Positions 38,114-46,932 of a stretch of 64,000 nucleotides of DNA are shown here, piece after piece. The position numbers were made by a program, and so were the translations under genes. The stretch's first letter is position 1, and every line of letters begins with the position of its first letter. This stretch comes from Spartobacteria bacterium (lineage in GTDB: Bacteria; Verrucomicrobiota; Verrucomicrobiia; Chthoniobacterales; UBA6821): positions 1 to 64,000 of the forward strand of contig CANKWU010000003.1 of the NCBI GenBank assembly GCA_947487385.1, read 5' to 3'. Below the pieces are notes generated by a model, which ran no database searches, had not been told where the DNA came from, and saw only the letters and a list, made by a program, of their open reading frames with translations.

Positions 38114-38869
38114 ATGGAAGAACTTCTAATTACGACCGCGCGCGATGCGGCACTCGCCGCCGGGGGAATGATCCGAGGCCACTTTGAGAGGGAACTAAAT
38201 GTCGACTCCGCCGAGGCGCACGATATAAAGCTCGAACTCGACCGCCGCTCCCAGGCCCTCATCGAGTCGCTCATCTTAGGCATTTTCCCGGACCATGCGA
38301 TCTATGGGGAAGAGGGAATCCATGGAGACCAGAGCGCACCGGACCAATGGATCATCGACCCGATCGACGGAACGGTGAACTTTTTCTACGGCATCCCACA
38401 TTTTGCCGTTTCGATCGCCCATCGACGGAACGGGGTCATCACGACAGGTGTTATTTACCAACCGATGACCGACGAGCTCTGGATCGCCTCCCGTGCCACG
38501 GGTTCTGTCACGCTGAATGGTCGTCCTATCAAGGTGAGTGGCCGTACCAAGCTCTCCGATGCGATCGTTGCTGTCGGAGTCTCAAAGACGGAAGCCGCCA
38601 TCGAGAAAGGTCTCCCCATTCTCGGAGAGATGATGCGCTCCGCGCGAAAGACCCGCATGATGGGCAGCGCCGCACTCGATATTGCCTATGTGGCGAGTGG
38701 CCGTCTCGACGCCTACATTGAGAGTCAAATAAGCCTCTGGGACATTGCGGCGGGCATGCTGATGGTCGAACTCGCCGGAGGGAAGGTCGACCTCAGGCCC
38801 CATGACACCGTCCCGGACAAATACTCCTGCGTCGCCTGCGGCGGTGGAATTTCGTTCGACCATCTTTAA
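38114..38869 (+). CDS. Inositol monophosphatase family protein
   Basis: This 251-aa phosphatase has the metal-binding signatures 'IYGEEGIHG' , 'WIIDPIDGTVNFFYGIPHFAVSIA' and 'SLWDIAAGMLMVELAGG'. It probably hydrolyses inositol 1-phosphate or a related sugar phosphate (SuhB-like). I choose ATG 38114 over two TTG codons at 38108 and 38111. It precedes ispF on the same strand. Confidence 0.92.
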   Translation: MEELLITTARDAALAAGGMIRGHFERELNVDSAEAHDIKLELDRRSQALIESLILGIFPDHAIYGEEGIHGDQSAPDQWIIDPIDGTVNFFYGIPHFAVSIAHRRNGVITTGVIYQPMTDELWIASRATGSVTLNGRPIKVSGRTKLSDAIVAVGVSKTEAAIEKGLPILGEMMRSARKTRMMGSAALDIAYVASGRLDAYIESQISLWDIAAGMLMVELAGGKVDLRPHDTVPDKYSCVACGGGISFDHL

Positions 38870-38873
38870 ATCT

Positions 38874-38900
38874 TGCGCAAAGGCGCAGAGACGCAGAGAA
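38874..38900. repeat. Iterated CGCAGAG-type repeat, single arm
   Basis: Three 8-bp units (GCGCAAAG, GCGCAGAG, ACGCAGAG) lie between the IMPase stop and the ispF start. The same word is iterated in both arms of the inverted repeat at 42343-42432. Confidence 0.6.
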
Positions 38901-38926
38901 CCCCAGCATCAAGCTCCAATCAACCA

Positions 38927-39439
38927 ATGCCCAAACCTAAGATCACCCGCAGCGGCATCGGATATGATGTGCACAGGCTTGAGCAGGGTCCACATGGACG
39001 CTTGCTGGTGCTCGGAGGAGTGCCCTTCCATCATGATCAGGGACTGACGCTCGCCGGTCATTCCGATGCCGATGTGCTCTGTCATGCGATTGCGGATGCC
39101 CTCCTTGGTGCGGCGGGCCTGCAGGATATCGGTCACTATTTTCCAAATACCGACGCCTCCATCAAGGACATCTCCAGCTTGGAAATCTTGCGCCGTGTCT
39201 CAGCCATCATTGCTGATAACGGAGGCACGATCATCAATGTTGATTCCACATTGGTTGCCGAGGAGCCTAAGATCAGTCCCTATGTTCTGGAGATGAGAGA
39301 GAAGATTGCCGGAGCCCTGGGACTCGACACATCGCGAGTGGGTGTTAAGGCAACCACCAACGAGTGTTTGGGATTCTTGGGACGCGGCGAAGGGATCGCC
39401 GCGCTTGCGACGTCTTCCGTGGAGACGCCTTCCGATTAG
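38927..39439 (+). CDS. ispF: 2-C-methyl-D-erythritol 2,4-cyclodiphosphate synthase
   Basis: This 170-aa enzyme of the MEP isoprenoid pathway has zinc-binding 'IGYDVHRLE' and 'HSDADVLCHAIADALLGAAGLQDIGHYFPNTD', and the C-terminal 'KATTNECLGFLGRGEGIAALA'. I choose ATG 38927; an upstream frame to 38873 runs through the CGCAGAG repeat and is unlikely to be coding. It is followed after about 20 bp by cysS. No ispD is fused or adjacent. Confidence 0.95.
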   Translation: MPKPKITRSGIGYDVHRLEQGPHGRLLVLGGVPFHHDQGLTLAGHSDADVLCHAIADALLGAAGLQDIGHYFPNTDASIKDISSLEILRRVSAIIADNGGTIINVDSTLVAEEPKISPYVLEMREKIAGALGLDTSRVGVKATTNECLGFLGRGEGIAALATSSVETPSD

Positions 39440-39460
39440 TCCTTTAATCGAATCGTGTCG

Positions 39461-40873
39461 ATGGCAAGCGTTCATATACTCAACACCCTCTCCCGGTCAC
39501 TCGAGGAGATCACTCCCCAGGAGCGAGAGGGGAAGACCCTTTCCCTCTACACCTGTGGTCCGACGGTTTACGCCTACGCCCATATCGGGAACTTCCGGGC
39601 CTACGTGTTTGAAGATTTGCTCCAGCGTCATCTCCAGGAACGCGGGTTCCTCGTTCGCCGCGTGATGAATCTCACCGACGTCGATGACAAGACGATCCGT
39701 GGTGCCCATGCGGCCGGGATCGCGCTAGCGGATTACACAAAGCCTTTCAAGGAGGCCTTCTTCGAGGACTTCCGTACCCTCCGCCTGCAGGAAGCTGAGG
39801 CCTATCCCTGTGCAACCGCTCCCGATCAGATCGCACGGATGATCGCAATGATCGGGACGCTCCTGGAGAAGGGGCATGCTTACCAAGTCGAAGATGGGTC
39901 GGTTTATTTTCGCATCGCCTCTTTTCCGAATTACGGAAGGCTCGCCCACGTCGATCTTGAGAACCAGCGACCGGGCCAACGCGTCGCCAGCGACGAATAC
40001 GACAAGGAGGCAGTCGCCGACTTCGCTCTTTGGAAGTCATGGGTCGCTGAAGATGGATCTGTCGGCTGGGAGAGTCCTTGGGGCAAAGGTCGTCCCGGAT
40101 GGCACATCGAGTGCAGTGCCATGGCGACCGGCCTGCTCGGCGAGACCATCGACATCCACTGCGGCGGAGTCGACAACATCTTCCCCCACCACGAAGCCGA
40201 GATCGCGCAGTGCGAGTGCGCGGGAGGCAAGCCCTTTGTCCGGTACTGGATGCACTGCGCTCACCTGATGGTTGAGGGTTCCAAGATGGCGAAATCATCG
40301 GGGAATTTCTTCACCCTCCGTGATCTCTTGGAGAAGGGATGGACCGGTCGTGAAGTCCGCTATGCCTTGATCTCCGTCCATTATCGGGGTGCGCTTAACT
40401 TCACCTTTGACGGCCTCGCGGCTGCACGCACTGCACTCGGGCGTCTTGATGCCTGGCGTGAACGCCTGATTGAGACTGCCGGATTAGAAAACACTGCCGA
40501 GTCAACGGATCCCTCAACCGAAGGATTCTTTGCCGCGCTTGATGATGATCTGAATATTTCCAGTGCGCTGGGCGTTCTCTTCGAGACCCTCCGTGAGAGC
40601 AATCGGCGGATGGACCAGACGGGTGAAGGTGCCCTGACGCCGTCACAAGCCCGTGGATTACTGAACTGGCTTGCCCGCGTCGACGGAGTCCTGGCCTTGG
40701 AACCTGACGCGGTCGCCATAATCCCATCAGAAGTAGAAGAGCTGGTCGCCGCCCGAGCTGCCGCCCGTAATGCGAAGGAATGGCAGAAGAGCGACGAGAT
40801 CCGCGATCAAATCACCGGACTCGGCTGGACAGTCAAAGATACGAAAGAAGGGCAGAAAATAATCAAAGCATGA
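39461..40873 (+). CDS. cysS: Cysteinyl-tRNA synthetase
   Basis: This 470-aa class I synthetase has zinc ligand Cys in 'LYTCGPTVYAYAHIGNFRAY' (with the HIGH-type HIGN), 'WHIECSAMATGLLGETIDIHCGGVDNIFPHHEAEIAQ' and KMSKS-type 'GSKMAKSSGN'. The C-terminal DALR/anticodon domain is present. The start may be ATG 39461 or GTG 39455. Length is normal. ispF-cysS linkage is common in bacteria. Confidence 0.96.
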   Translation: MASVHILNTLSRSLEEITPQEREGKTLSLYTCGPTVYAYAHIGNFRAYVFEDLLQRHLQERGFLVRRVMNLTDVDDKTIRGAHAAGIALADYTKPFKEAFFEDFRTLRLQEAEAYPCATAPDQIARMIAMIGTLLEKGHAYQVEDGSVYFRIASFPNYGRLAHVDLENQRPGQRVASDEYDKEAVADFALWKSWVAEDGSVGWESPWGKGRPGWHIECSAMATGLLGETIDIHCGGVDNIFPHHEAEIAQCECAGGKPFVRYWMHCAHLMVEGSKMAKSSGNFFTLRDLLEKGWTGREVRYALISVHYRGALNFTFDGLAAARTALGRLDAWRERLIETAGLENTAESTDPSTEGFFAALDDDLNISSALGVLFETLRESNRRMDQTGEGALTPSQARGLLNWLARVDGVLALEPDAVAIIPSEVEELVAARAAARNAKEWQKSDEIRDQITGLGWTVKDTKEGQKIIKA

Positions 40874-40876
40874 TTC

Positions 40877-40946
40877 ACAGGGATGAAGGGGATTAAGGAG
40901 ATGAGAAGATAATTTTTCCTATCCCTTTTATCCCCTTCATCCCTGT
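40877..40946. repeat. Long inverted repeat with ACAGGGATGAAGGGGAT arms
   Basis: A perfect 17-bp pair (40877-40893 with 40930-40946) extends into imperfect pairing of purine-rich GGGAT/GGGGAT words (AAGGAGAT...ATCCCTTTT). It lies between cysS and the acetyltransferase gene and ends 12 bp before the next start codon. Confidence 0.72.
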
Positions 40947-40958
40947 AAGGTTTTACAC

Positions 40959-41645
40959 ATGTTTGCCCCTGAAGATTTCCTCGATCTCGACCGTACCGAG
41001 CATAGTGTCATCTTCGAGAATGTCACTCATGTCTGGGAGGCACTGGCCAAGATCTCGACCTATCTCCAGTTCCGCCTTAAGCCCGGCATTTATGGCAAGC
41101 TAATAGGCAAGCCGTTCATCAGCGGAGCGGTCTATATCGGAGCCGGTACCATCATTGAGCAAGGAGCCATGATCAAAGGTCCCGCATGGATCGGCGAGGG
41201 GTGCGAAATCCGCAATGGCGCCTACATCCGTGAGAATGTCGTCGTTGGCAACGGCGTCGTTCTCGGCAACTCCTGCGAGTTCAAGAACTGCCTCATCTTC
41301 GACGAGGCACAGATCCCACACTTCAACTACGTCGGGGACTCTATCCTGGGTCACAAGGCGCATCTCGGTGCCGGAGCCATCCTCTCCAATGTCCGCCTCG
41401 ACCATCAGCTGGTCACCGTGAAAACCGCCGAAGGAATCATTCCGACGGGCCTTCGGAAGTTCGGTGCCATCGTCGGAGACCGTGCCGAAATCGGTTGTAA
41501 TTCTGTGCTCAGCCCGGGATCGATTATTGGACGAGATACGATTCTTTATCCGAATACGTCCTGGAGGGGAGTGCTGCCGGAGAATTCCATCGGCAAAATG
41601 GAGCCGCAGTCTTTGCGTATCGTCCCCCGCCAGTCTCGCGACTAG
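40959..41645 (+). CDS. Left-handed beta-helix acyltransferase (GlmU C-terminal-like)
   Basis: This 228-aa protein has hexapeptide repeats ('IGAGTIIEQGAMIKGPAWIGEGCEIRNGAYIRENVVVGNGVVLGN') and a GlmU-type segment 'IPHFNYVGDSILGHKAHLGAGAILSNVRLD'. It likely acetylates a sugar 1-phosphate or nucleotide sugar. The nucleotidyltransferase domain of GlmU is missing, so it would need a separate partner or has another substrate. Stand-alone proteins of this kind occur in PVC and Bacteroidota genomes. Confidence 0.82.
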   Translation: MFAPEDFLDLDRTEHSVIFENVTHVWEALAKISTYLQFRLKPGIYGKLIGKPFISGAVYIGAGTIIEQGAMIKGPAWIGEGCEIRNGAYIRENVVVGNGVVLGNSCEFKNCLIFDEAQIPHFNYVGDSILGHKAHLGAGAILSNVRLDHQLVTVKTAEGIIPTGLRKFGAIVGDRAEIGCNSVLSPGSIIGRDTILYPNTSWRGVLPENSIGKMEPQSLRIVPRQSRD

Positions 41646-41733
41646 GGAGCGCTTTTCTTTAAGCGCTGTGCGTTGTTGCCGTTCGGTCGGCGTAGGATTA
41701 CGACGCCTTCTTTTCCGCGCCTAGGTGCAACCA
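41646..41733 (-). repeat. Partial copy E of the structured repeat
   Basis: Read on the minus strand, TAGGCGCGG...GAAGGCGTCGTAATCC TACGCC GACCGAACGGCAACA matches copy B positions 16630-16678, including hairpin GGCGT/ACGCC (41689-41707). The three GGGA-loop hairpins are missing; instead an AGCGCTT/AAGCGCT hairpin (about 41647-41667) follows. The rest of the gap to folA (41734-41850) shows nothing I can name. Confidence 0.6.
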
Positions 41734-41850
41734 TGGGGTGGTTAAATAAATTAGACACAAATATTTTTGAACAACTCAGGTGAGAGCAGAGAGATCTAGC
41801 GGCGCTTCGAGGAACTGAGCTAGAAGCTGATTTGCCTAAAAGTCTACAGC

Positions 41851-42315
41851 CTAAGAGCCTTGCGTTGCACAATACTTCCACACTGAGAAGTCGTTGGTTT
41901 CCAGAACTTTAGTTCCTGAATCGAACTGTGATTCGAATTCGGGGAAGCGGGTGTCGCCATCGATCGTTCTGGGGACTTTGGTGACGAAGAGTTCCTGCAC
42001 TCTGGGGAGGAGGAGCCGGTAGATCTCCTCACCGCCAATGACAAAGAGGTCCCGTCCATCGGTGGGTTCTTTCAGATCATCGAGGGAGCGGATGACGGTG
42101 ACGCCGGAAGTGTCAGGCATGGTGCGGGAGAGGACGATATTTTCCCGCCCGGGGAGCGGTTTGCCGATCGACTCGTAAGTCTTCCGCCCCATGAGGATCG
42201 CATGCCCCATGGTGGTCGCCTTGAAGAACTTGAAATCCTCGGGGAGATGCCACGGAATCGTGCCGGCATTTCCGATCACTCTATTTTCCGCCATGGCGAC
42301 GATAGCTTTGATCAT
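41851..42315 (-). CDS. folA: Dihydrofolate reductase
   Basis: This 154-aa enzyme reduces dihydrofolate with NADPH. Seen: 'IVAMAENRVIGNAGTIPWHLPEDFKFFKATTMGHAILMGRKTYESIG' with the catalytic acidic residue in the LPED segment, and 'LFVIGGEEIYRLLLP'. It lies downstream of thyA on the same strand, forming the thymidylate cycle pair, but the 138-bp gap between them holds an inverted repeat. Confidence 0.95.
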   Translation of the reverse strand: MIKAIVAMAENRVIGNAGTIPWHLPEDFKFFKATTMGHAILMGRKTYESIGKPLPGRENIVLSRTMPDTSGVTVIRSLDDLKEPTDGRDLFVIGGEEIYRLLLPRVQELFVTKVPRTIDGDTRFPEFESQFDSGTKVLETNDFSVWKYCATQGS

Positions 42316-42342
42316 CTGGGAAAAAGGAAAACTGCAGATTCT

Positions 42343-42432
42343 CGCGCAGAGACGCAGAGACGCAGAGATGGAGAAAAAGAAGGAGATTCAAAGGCTTGCC
42401 CGAAAACCCTGCGCCTCTGCGCCTCTGCGGGG
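42343..42432. repeat. Inverted repeat with iterated CGCAGAGA words
   Basis: Left arm 42343-42367 holds three 8-bp CGCAGAGA-type units; right arm 42409-42432 holds the complementary CTCTGCG units (42415-42421, 42423-42429). The loop is 41 nt. It occupies the thyA-folA gap and could act as a processing or attenuation structure between the genes. Confidence 0.72.
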
Positions 42433-42453
42433 AATATTTTTGGACCGCGCATT

Positions 42454-43248
42454 CTAAACAGCGATCGGAGCCTTGATCGCGGGGTGGGGGTCGTATCCTT
42501 CCAAAGTGAAGTCCTCGTAGCGGAAATCCTCTAAGTTCTTCACCCCGGGATTAAGTAGCATCTGCGGGAGAGCTCGAGGTTCGCGGGAGAGTTGTTCGCG
42601 GGCCTGATCCAGATGGTTTACGTAGAGGTGAAGGTCGCCGAAGGTGTGGATGAATTCCTTCGGTTTAAGACCACAGACTTGTGCGATCATAAGCGTCAGC
42701 AAGGCGTAAGAGGCGATGTTGAAGGGGACGCCGAGGAAGAGATCGGCACTGCGCTGGTAGAGCTGGCAGCTGAGTTCGCCGTTCGCGACGTAGAACTGCA
42801 CGAGGGCATGGCAGGGGGCCAGAGCCATTTTGTCAATTTCCCCGGGATTCCAGGCGCTGATGATGTGGCGGCGGCTGTCAGGATTCTTTTTCAGATCCTC
42901 GATGAGACGCGTGATCTGATCCACGGTTGCTCCCTCAGGGGTGCGCCATCGACGCCACTGGGCGCCGTAGACGGGACCGAGGTCGCCGTTCGCATCAGCC
43001 CATTCGTCCCAGATGGTGACGCCGTTTTCCTTGAGGTAGGCGATGTTGGTATCACCCTTGAGGAACCAGAGCAGCTCGTGGATGATCGAGCGAAGGTGGA
43101 GTTTCTTGGTGGTGAGCAGGGGAAATCCCTTGGTCAGGTCGAAGCGTTCCTGCGCGCCGAAAATGGAGAGCGTTCCCGTGCCGGTTCGGTCTTCTTTCCG
43201 TGTCCCGTGGTCGAGGACGAGGTGGAGAAGGCGGTGGTACTGGATCAT
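42454..43248 (-). CDS. thyA: Thymidylate synthase
   Basis: This 264-aa enzyme makes dTMP from dUMP using methylene-tetrahydrofolate. Seen: '[18 protein letters not shown]', '[22 protein letters not shown]', catalytic Cys in '[14 protein letters not shown]', and '[22 protein letters not shown]'. ATG 43248 begins at the conserved [15 protein letters not shown]; longer frames upstream are in hisI. It lies 16 bp after hisI. Confidence 0.96.
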   Translation of the reverse strand: MIQYHRLLHLVLDHGTRKEDRTGTGTLSIFGAQERFDLTKGFPLLTTKKLHLRSIIHELLWFLKGDTNIAYLKENGVTIWDEWADANGDLGPVYGAQWRRWRTPEGATVDQITRLIEDLKKNPDSRRHIISAWNPGEIDKMALAPCHALVQFYVANGELSCQLYQRSADLFLGVPFNIASYALLTLMIAQVCGLKPKEFIHTFGDLHLYVNHLDQAREQLSREPRALPQMLLNPGVKNLEDFRYEDFTLEGYDPHPAIKAPIAV

Positions 43249-43264
43249 CGGGACGGGTGATCGA

Positions 43265-43651
43265 CTACGCTTTGTAAACGCTGTCGGGACTGAAGAGAGG
43301 CTCTTCCTGCGGTGGAAGGTCGTTCCCGGTCTTGTCGAGCTCGACATAGAAGCAGCTCGCAAATCCGGTGTGGCAGGCACCGCCGTGCTGCTCCACCTCG
43401 AAGAGGAGGGTGTCGCGGTCGCAATCGACGAACCAACGCAGGATCCTCTGCGTGTGGCCGCTCGACTCTCCTTTCTTCCAGAGCTTCCTGCGGGAGCGGC
43501 TCCAGTAGTGCATGTAGCCGGTCTCAACGGAATGCTTGAGCGAGTCCTCGTTCATCCAGGCCATCATGAGCACGCGCCCGCCTTTCTCGGCGCTCTCCTG
43601 AACAATGGCTGGAATCAGGCCGCGGTCATCGAATTTGAGATTCAAGTCCAT
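43265..43651 (-). CDS. hisI: Phosphoribosyl-AMP cyclohydrolase
   Basis: This enzyme of histidine synthesis opens the purine ring of PR-AMP. Seen: '[51 protein letters not shown]', metal ligands '[26 protein letters not shown]'. I favour ATG 43651 (128 aa, beginning [11 protein letters not shown]), the usual start of the domain. In-frame ATGs at 43744 and 43795 would add up to 48 unconserved residues and overlap the divergent gene at 43748. There is no fused HisE domain. Confidence 0.92.
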   Translation of the reverse strand: MDLNLKFDDRGLIPAIVQESAEKGGRVLMMAWMNEDSLKHSVETGYMHYWSRSRRKLWKKGESSGHTQRILRWFVDCDRDTLLFEVEQHGGACHTGFASCFYVELDKTGNDLPPQEEPLFSPDSVYKA

Positions 43652-43747
43652 CAGCTCATTTCGGAGAGACGGCGCTTCCGGGGCAAGAAGATTCTCGATT
43701 GCAGATTCTCGGTTGCGGAGTGGCGTTAGTTTCAGGAGGATCATTCC

Positions 43748-44983
43748 GTGGTTATCACATCCAACAAACCCACGGCACCCATCCTTCCCTCCCATCGTTT
43801 CTATGAGGAAGCACCGGAAATGATCTCCCTACCCTTGGTGGAGTTGCTAAACCATCTTCCGGCTTCATTCCGCAAGGAAACATCTGCCGAAGAATTGAAC
43901 GGCCGTACGGTTGCCCTGCCTTGCCGTGATTTGCTAGCAGGAAATACGCCGCGTCTCTCTCTCGGCCAGCTCAACGATCTTCTGCCCGAGTTTGTGATGG
44001 TGCCCGAGGGTGGAGACCATTCGCAAAAGCTGAATCTACCTGCGGGATGGGTGGCGCTTTACTACCAACTGGTGACGCGGTTTGAGGAAATCGTTCTGGA
44101 AAAGCAGCATGCCCCGGTGCCTGCCACCTCGGTGAGTGAACCCCTGGCCTCCGAGGAGAGTGACAAAAAACCAGAGCTGGGCCTGGTGATCGAAGGCGAA
44201 GTAATCACCACAAAACCTGCCGAAGACTTTTCAATGATGGAAAGGCAGAGCGCTGAGGCATCTGCGAAAACTGAGGCTGCGCAGAACGAGGCTCCGGCAG
44301 TGGTCCTGGAAGAGTCTCCGAAAGGGGCCCCGGAAGCACTTCTGGCAGCGGTTCCGGAAGAGCCCCCAGTTCCTCCGCTAAAACGAGGCTTCTTTGCTTC
44401 GTTGCCGATCTTTCAACGGAATGCACCCGTGAAGCCGGTGGCCGAAGAGGATCGCCTTGCTCTCAGCACAACTTCTGCGCCCGCACCTGAGGATTCCAAA
44501 AATCTGGCTCTTGAGCCCCTTTGGAAGCTCGATCCCCTAGATCAGATTGCCGATCCCTTGGCGCTACAGGCCCTCTTCATGACCGAGGAGAAACTGACCA
44601 TGGATCGTGTAATCTCTATGGCTGGCCAGCTTCCGGGACTGCGGGCCTGTATCCTTGCTCATGGGGATAAGGTGGTTTGCGCCTCAAACACTTCTCCCGG
44701 AAGCGATCTTCAAACCCTGAGCGGGCAGGCGATGACCATGCTGACCCAGATCCGGGAGTCCTCTTCCAAGATGGGTCTTGGGAATGTGTCCGGGGTAACG
44801 CTCCACGCAGAGCAGGGAGCGCTGAGTTTTCTTCACAACAACGAGCTCTGCCTGCTCGTCCTCCATGCAGATCGGGGCTTCATTCCAGGGGTAAGCGAAC
44901 GCCTCCAGCAAATGCTGTATCACCTCTCCCGCGCCGAGGCCTTGCCAAGTGGTTCCTCCGCACAACAGAGCCTGCCCATTTGA
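43748..44983 (+). CDS. Protein with C-terminal roadblock/LC7-like domain
   Basis: This 411-aa protein has an N-terminal part (about 1-120) with 'MISLPLVELLNHLPASFR', a low-complexity Glu/Ala/Pro linker (about 120-270), and a C-terminal region 'MDRVISMAGQLPGLRACILAHGDKVVCAS...' that looks like a roadblock/LC7 domain. Such domains regulate small Ras-like GTPases of the MglA type, often in motility or polarity. No GTPase gene is adjacent. It is divergent from hisI and precedes exbB. Confidence 0.65.
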   Translation: MVITSNKPTAPILPSHRFYEEAPEMISLPLVELLNHLPASFRKETSAEELNGRTVALPCRDLLAGNTPRLSLGQLNDLLPEFVMVPEGGDHSQKLNLPAGWVALYYQLVTRFEEIVLEKQHAPVPATSVSEPLASEESDKKPELGLVIEGEVITTKPAEDFSMMERQSAEASAKTEAAQNEAPAVVLEESPKGAPEALLAAVPEEPPVPPLKRGFFASLPIFQRNAPVKPVAEEDRLALSTTSAPAPEDSKNLALEPLWKLDPLDQIADPLALQALFMTEEKLTMDRVISMAGQLPGLRACILAHGDKVVCASNTSPGSDLQTLSGQAMTMLTQIRESSSKMGLGNVSGVTLHAEQGALSFLHNNELCLLVLHADRGFIPGVSERLQQMLYHLSRAEALPSGSSAQQSLPI

Positions 44984-45062
44984 GAGCCGGAAGCAGGTCC
45001 ACCCTATAAACCTACAACCTTTAACCTTTTGAATGCTTTCAACCTGCAACTAGTATTTTTCC

Positions 45063-45698
45063 ATGCTTGAACTCTTGCAAAAAGGCGGACCCCTCATGTG
45101 GATCATCCTGCTCTGCAGCGTGGTAGCGCTGGGGGTCTTCTTCGAAAGGCTGATCTTTCTCCACAAAGCTTCGATCAGGGTTGGAGAACTGCTCGGCGGA
45201 CTTGCGCTGTTGATTCATAATGGCCGCGTCGACGAGGCGCTCGCAGAGTCCTCTGCGAGTCATGGCCCGGTGGCCCGCGTTCTGCAGGCTGCGCTGCTGA
45301 GACCAAGCGCCGAGCGGAGCGTTCTGCAGTCGTTGACCACCGACGCGGCTATCTTGGAGATTCCGAAGCTAGAGCGGAATTTACCGATTCTTGCGACATT
45401 GACTTATGTCGCGCCGCTTTTCGGCCTTCTCGGTACGATCCTCGGCCTATTGGATGCTTTCTTGATTCTTTCCTCACACGGCGGCTATGCAACGGCCGCC
45501 GAACTTGCTCAAGGTGTCTACCAGAGCATGCTCGACGCGGCGGCCGGCCTTGGCGTGGCCATCCCCGCTCATATCGGACACAGTTATCTGACCGCAAGGG
45601 TGAATGACATCATTCATGACATGGAGAGAGCCGGAATAGAGATCGTGAACCTGCTTGTGGATGCCGCCGAAGGGCAGGATCCCCCCGCCAACGAATGA
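45063..45698 (+). CDS. exbB: ExbB/TolQ-type proton channel protein
   Basis: This 211-aa protein has TM segments at about 11-30, 115-140 and 155-180 and the family motif region 'LPILATLTYVAPLFGLLGTILGLLDAFLIL'. With ExbD it uses the proton gradient to energise TonB-dependent transport. It overlaps exbD by 4 bp. The upstream gap carries repeated AACCT words and no clear ribosome-binding site. Confidence 0.92.
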   Translation: MLELLQKGGPLMWIILLCSVVALGVFFERLIFLHKASIRVGELLGGLALLIHNGRVDEALAESSASHGPVARVLQAALLRPSAERSVLQSLTTDAAILEIPKLERNLPILATLTYVAPLFGLLGTILGLLDAFLILSSHGGYATAAELAQGVYQSMLDAAAGLGVAIPAHIGHSYLTARVNDIIHDMERAGIEIVNLLVDAAEGQDPPANE

Positions 45699-46096
45699 GG
45701 CTTCCTCGCAGCAAAGGAGCGGGAGATGCGCTGCTGCTGATGGCCCCAGCCCTCAGCACGTTGTTGAGCCTGGTTTTTTTCGTACTGCTGGGAGGTTATT
45801 TTATGCTCCAGCCGGGAATCGCGCTGAAGGTCCCCGACTCACCGTTTCTACTTCTCCCCCAGCAGGATCCCCAGGTGGTCAGCGTGACGGGGGCCCCGCT
45901 GCCGCAGATCTATTATGACCGTCAGGTGGTCACCGCGGAGGAATTGGAGACATCGCTTCGTAAGGCAGCAAGAACCCGAAGTTTGATCATCAAGGCTGAC
46001 CGGCTAGCCCCCTATGATCTCTTACTGCAAATAATGACGATTGGTGCACGCTGTGGTTTCACCATTGTCCTTGCCACCGGCTCAGGACCTTCATGA
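45695..46096 (+). CDS. exbD: ExbD/TolR-like protein
   Basis: This 133-aa protein has one N-terminal TM segment (about 14-38, 'LLLMAPALSTLLSLVFFVLLGGYFML') and an ExbD-like periplasmic part 'VVTAEELETSLRKAARTRSLIIKADRLAPYDLLLQIMTIGARCGF'. The conserved proton-carrying Asp of the ExbD TM segment is not visible: the equivalent stretch reads MAPALSTLLS. That could mean altered energy coupling or a divergent family member. It is translationally coupled to its neighbours on both sides. Confidence 0.82.
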   Translation: MRLPRSKGAGDALLLMAPALSTLLSLVFFVLLGGYFMLQPGIALKVPDSPFLLLPQQDPQVVSVTGAPLPQIYYDRQVVTAEELETSLRKAARTRSLIIKADRLAPYDLLLQIMTIGARCGFTIVLATGSGPS

Positions 46097-46932
46097 CGCG
46101 ACGGATCCCCTTGTTACCTAAGGGCCCCCTTGCCTCTAGGGAGCTGAGAGAGTTGGCCCACTTAGCCCAACTTGCCTTTGAATGGCCGATCCGTCAGGCA
46201 CCACGGCTGATGCTTCCCCTATGCATTCTGGGCGCGGGCATCCTGCAGACCCTCATGGTGGTTCTCTTCTCGATCAGCTATCGGGTACCTTCCGAGAAAA
46301 TACCTGATGCCCCGCTGTTCTACTTCCTGCCGCCTGACAGTAAAGCCGCACATCAGTTGGCTCCTTGGCTTGAGGGTAATGATCCAAGGATATTTTCTCC
46401 CCTCCGTGCCATACGGGGGGCTGCCCCTTCACTCCCACCGCTGAAATACAGGCCAAGTTACGAAGAACCGCCCCCCGCCCTGCTTCCTCTCCGCAAGGAG
46501 TCCTCCCGCGTGCTGGAGCCGCCTCTGCCACCGCTGTCAGCACCAATCCAGCGAGTGACCTATGGGGAGATGAAGTCAGCGTCATCGTTCACGGCGGGCG
46601 TGACCGGCGCGCACACCTCCACCGTCGTCCAGTGGGAAGACGAGCTTTCAAAACTGCAACCGCTGGAAAGCACTCCTCTCTCTTCTGGTCCAGTCGCTGC
46701 GGCGGGGGCGGTCCATCCCACACTCTATGAAGTCGGCGTCAATCCCGAGGGGATACCCTTGCACTGCGTTTTGATGGAATCCTCTGGTGACCCGGCCAGC
46801 GACGAGGTCGCGCGGATCTGGATCATGGGACGTCGCTTTCGGCCCCGGCAAAGCTCCTTATCTGCCGAGGCCATGACCTGGGGACGCGTCCTTGTACTCT
46901 GGGGTGCATCTGCTAACTCTCCTAAGCCATGA
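46093..46932 (+). CDS. TonB-like energy-transducing protein
   Basis: This 279-aa protein has a cytoplasmic N-terminus, one TM segment (about 38-60, 'LMLPLCILGAGILQTLMVVLF'), a Pro-rich periplasmic stretch ('PPLKYRPSYEEPPPALLPL', 'LEPPLPPLSAPI') and a short C-terminal region ('GVNPEGIPLHCVLMESSGDPASDEVARIWIMGRRFRPR') that resembles the TonB C-terminal domain. Position directly after exbB-exbD supports this. Sequence similarity to known TonB is weak. Confidence 0.65.
   Translation: MTRRIPLLPKGPLASRELRELAHLAQLAFEWPIRQAPRLMLPLCILGAGILQTLMVVLFSISYRVPSEKIPDAPLFYFLPPDSKAAHQLAPWLEGNDPRIFSPLRAIRGAAPSLPPLKYRPSYEEPPPALLPLRKESSRVLEPPLPPLSAPIQRVTYGEMKSASSFTAGVTGAHTSTVVQWEDELSKLQPLESTPLSSGPVAAAGAVHPTLYEVGVNPEGIPLHCVLMESSGDPASDEVARIWIMGRRFRPRQSSLSAEAMTWGRVLVLWGASANSPKP

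Noticed and set aside
42592-43729. Plus-strand ORFs of 222 and 228 aa over thyA and hisI
   Set aside because: Both are antisense to conserved metabolic genes with clear motifs.
44984-45062. AACCT-rich stretch before exbB as a possible repeat element
   Set aside because: Words are short and irregular, and I could not find a second arm or another copy in the window.
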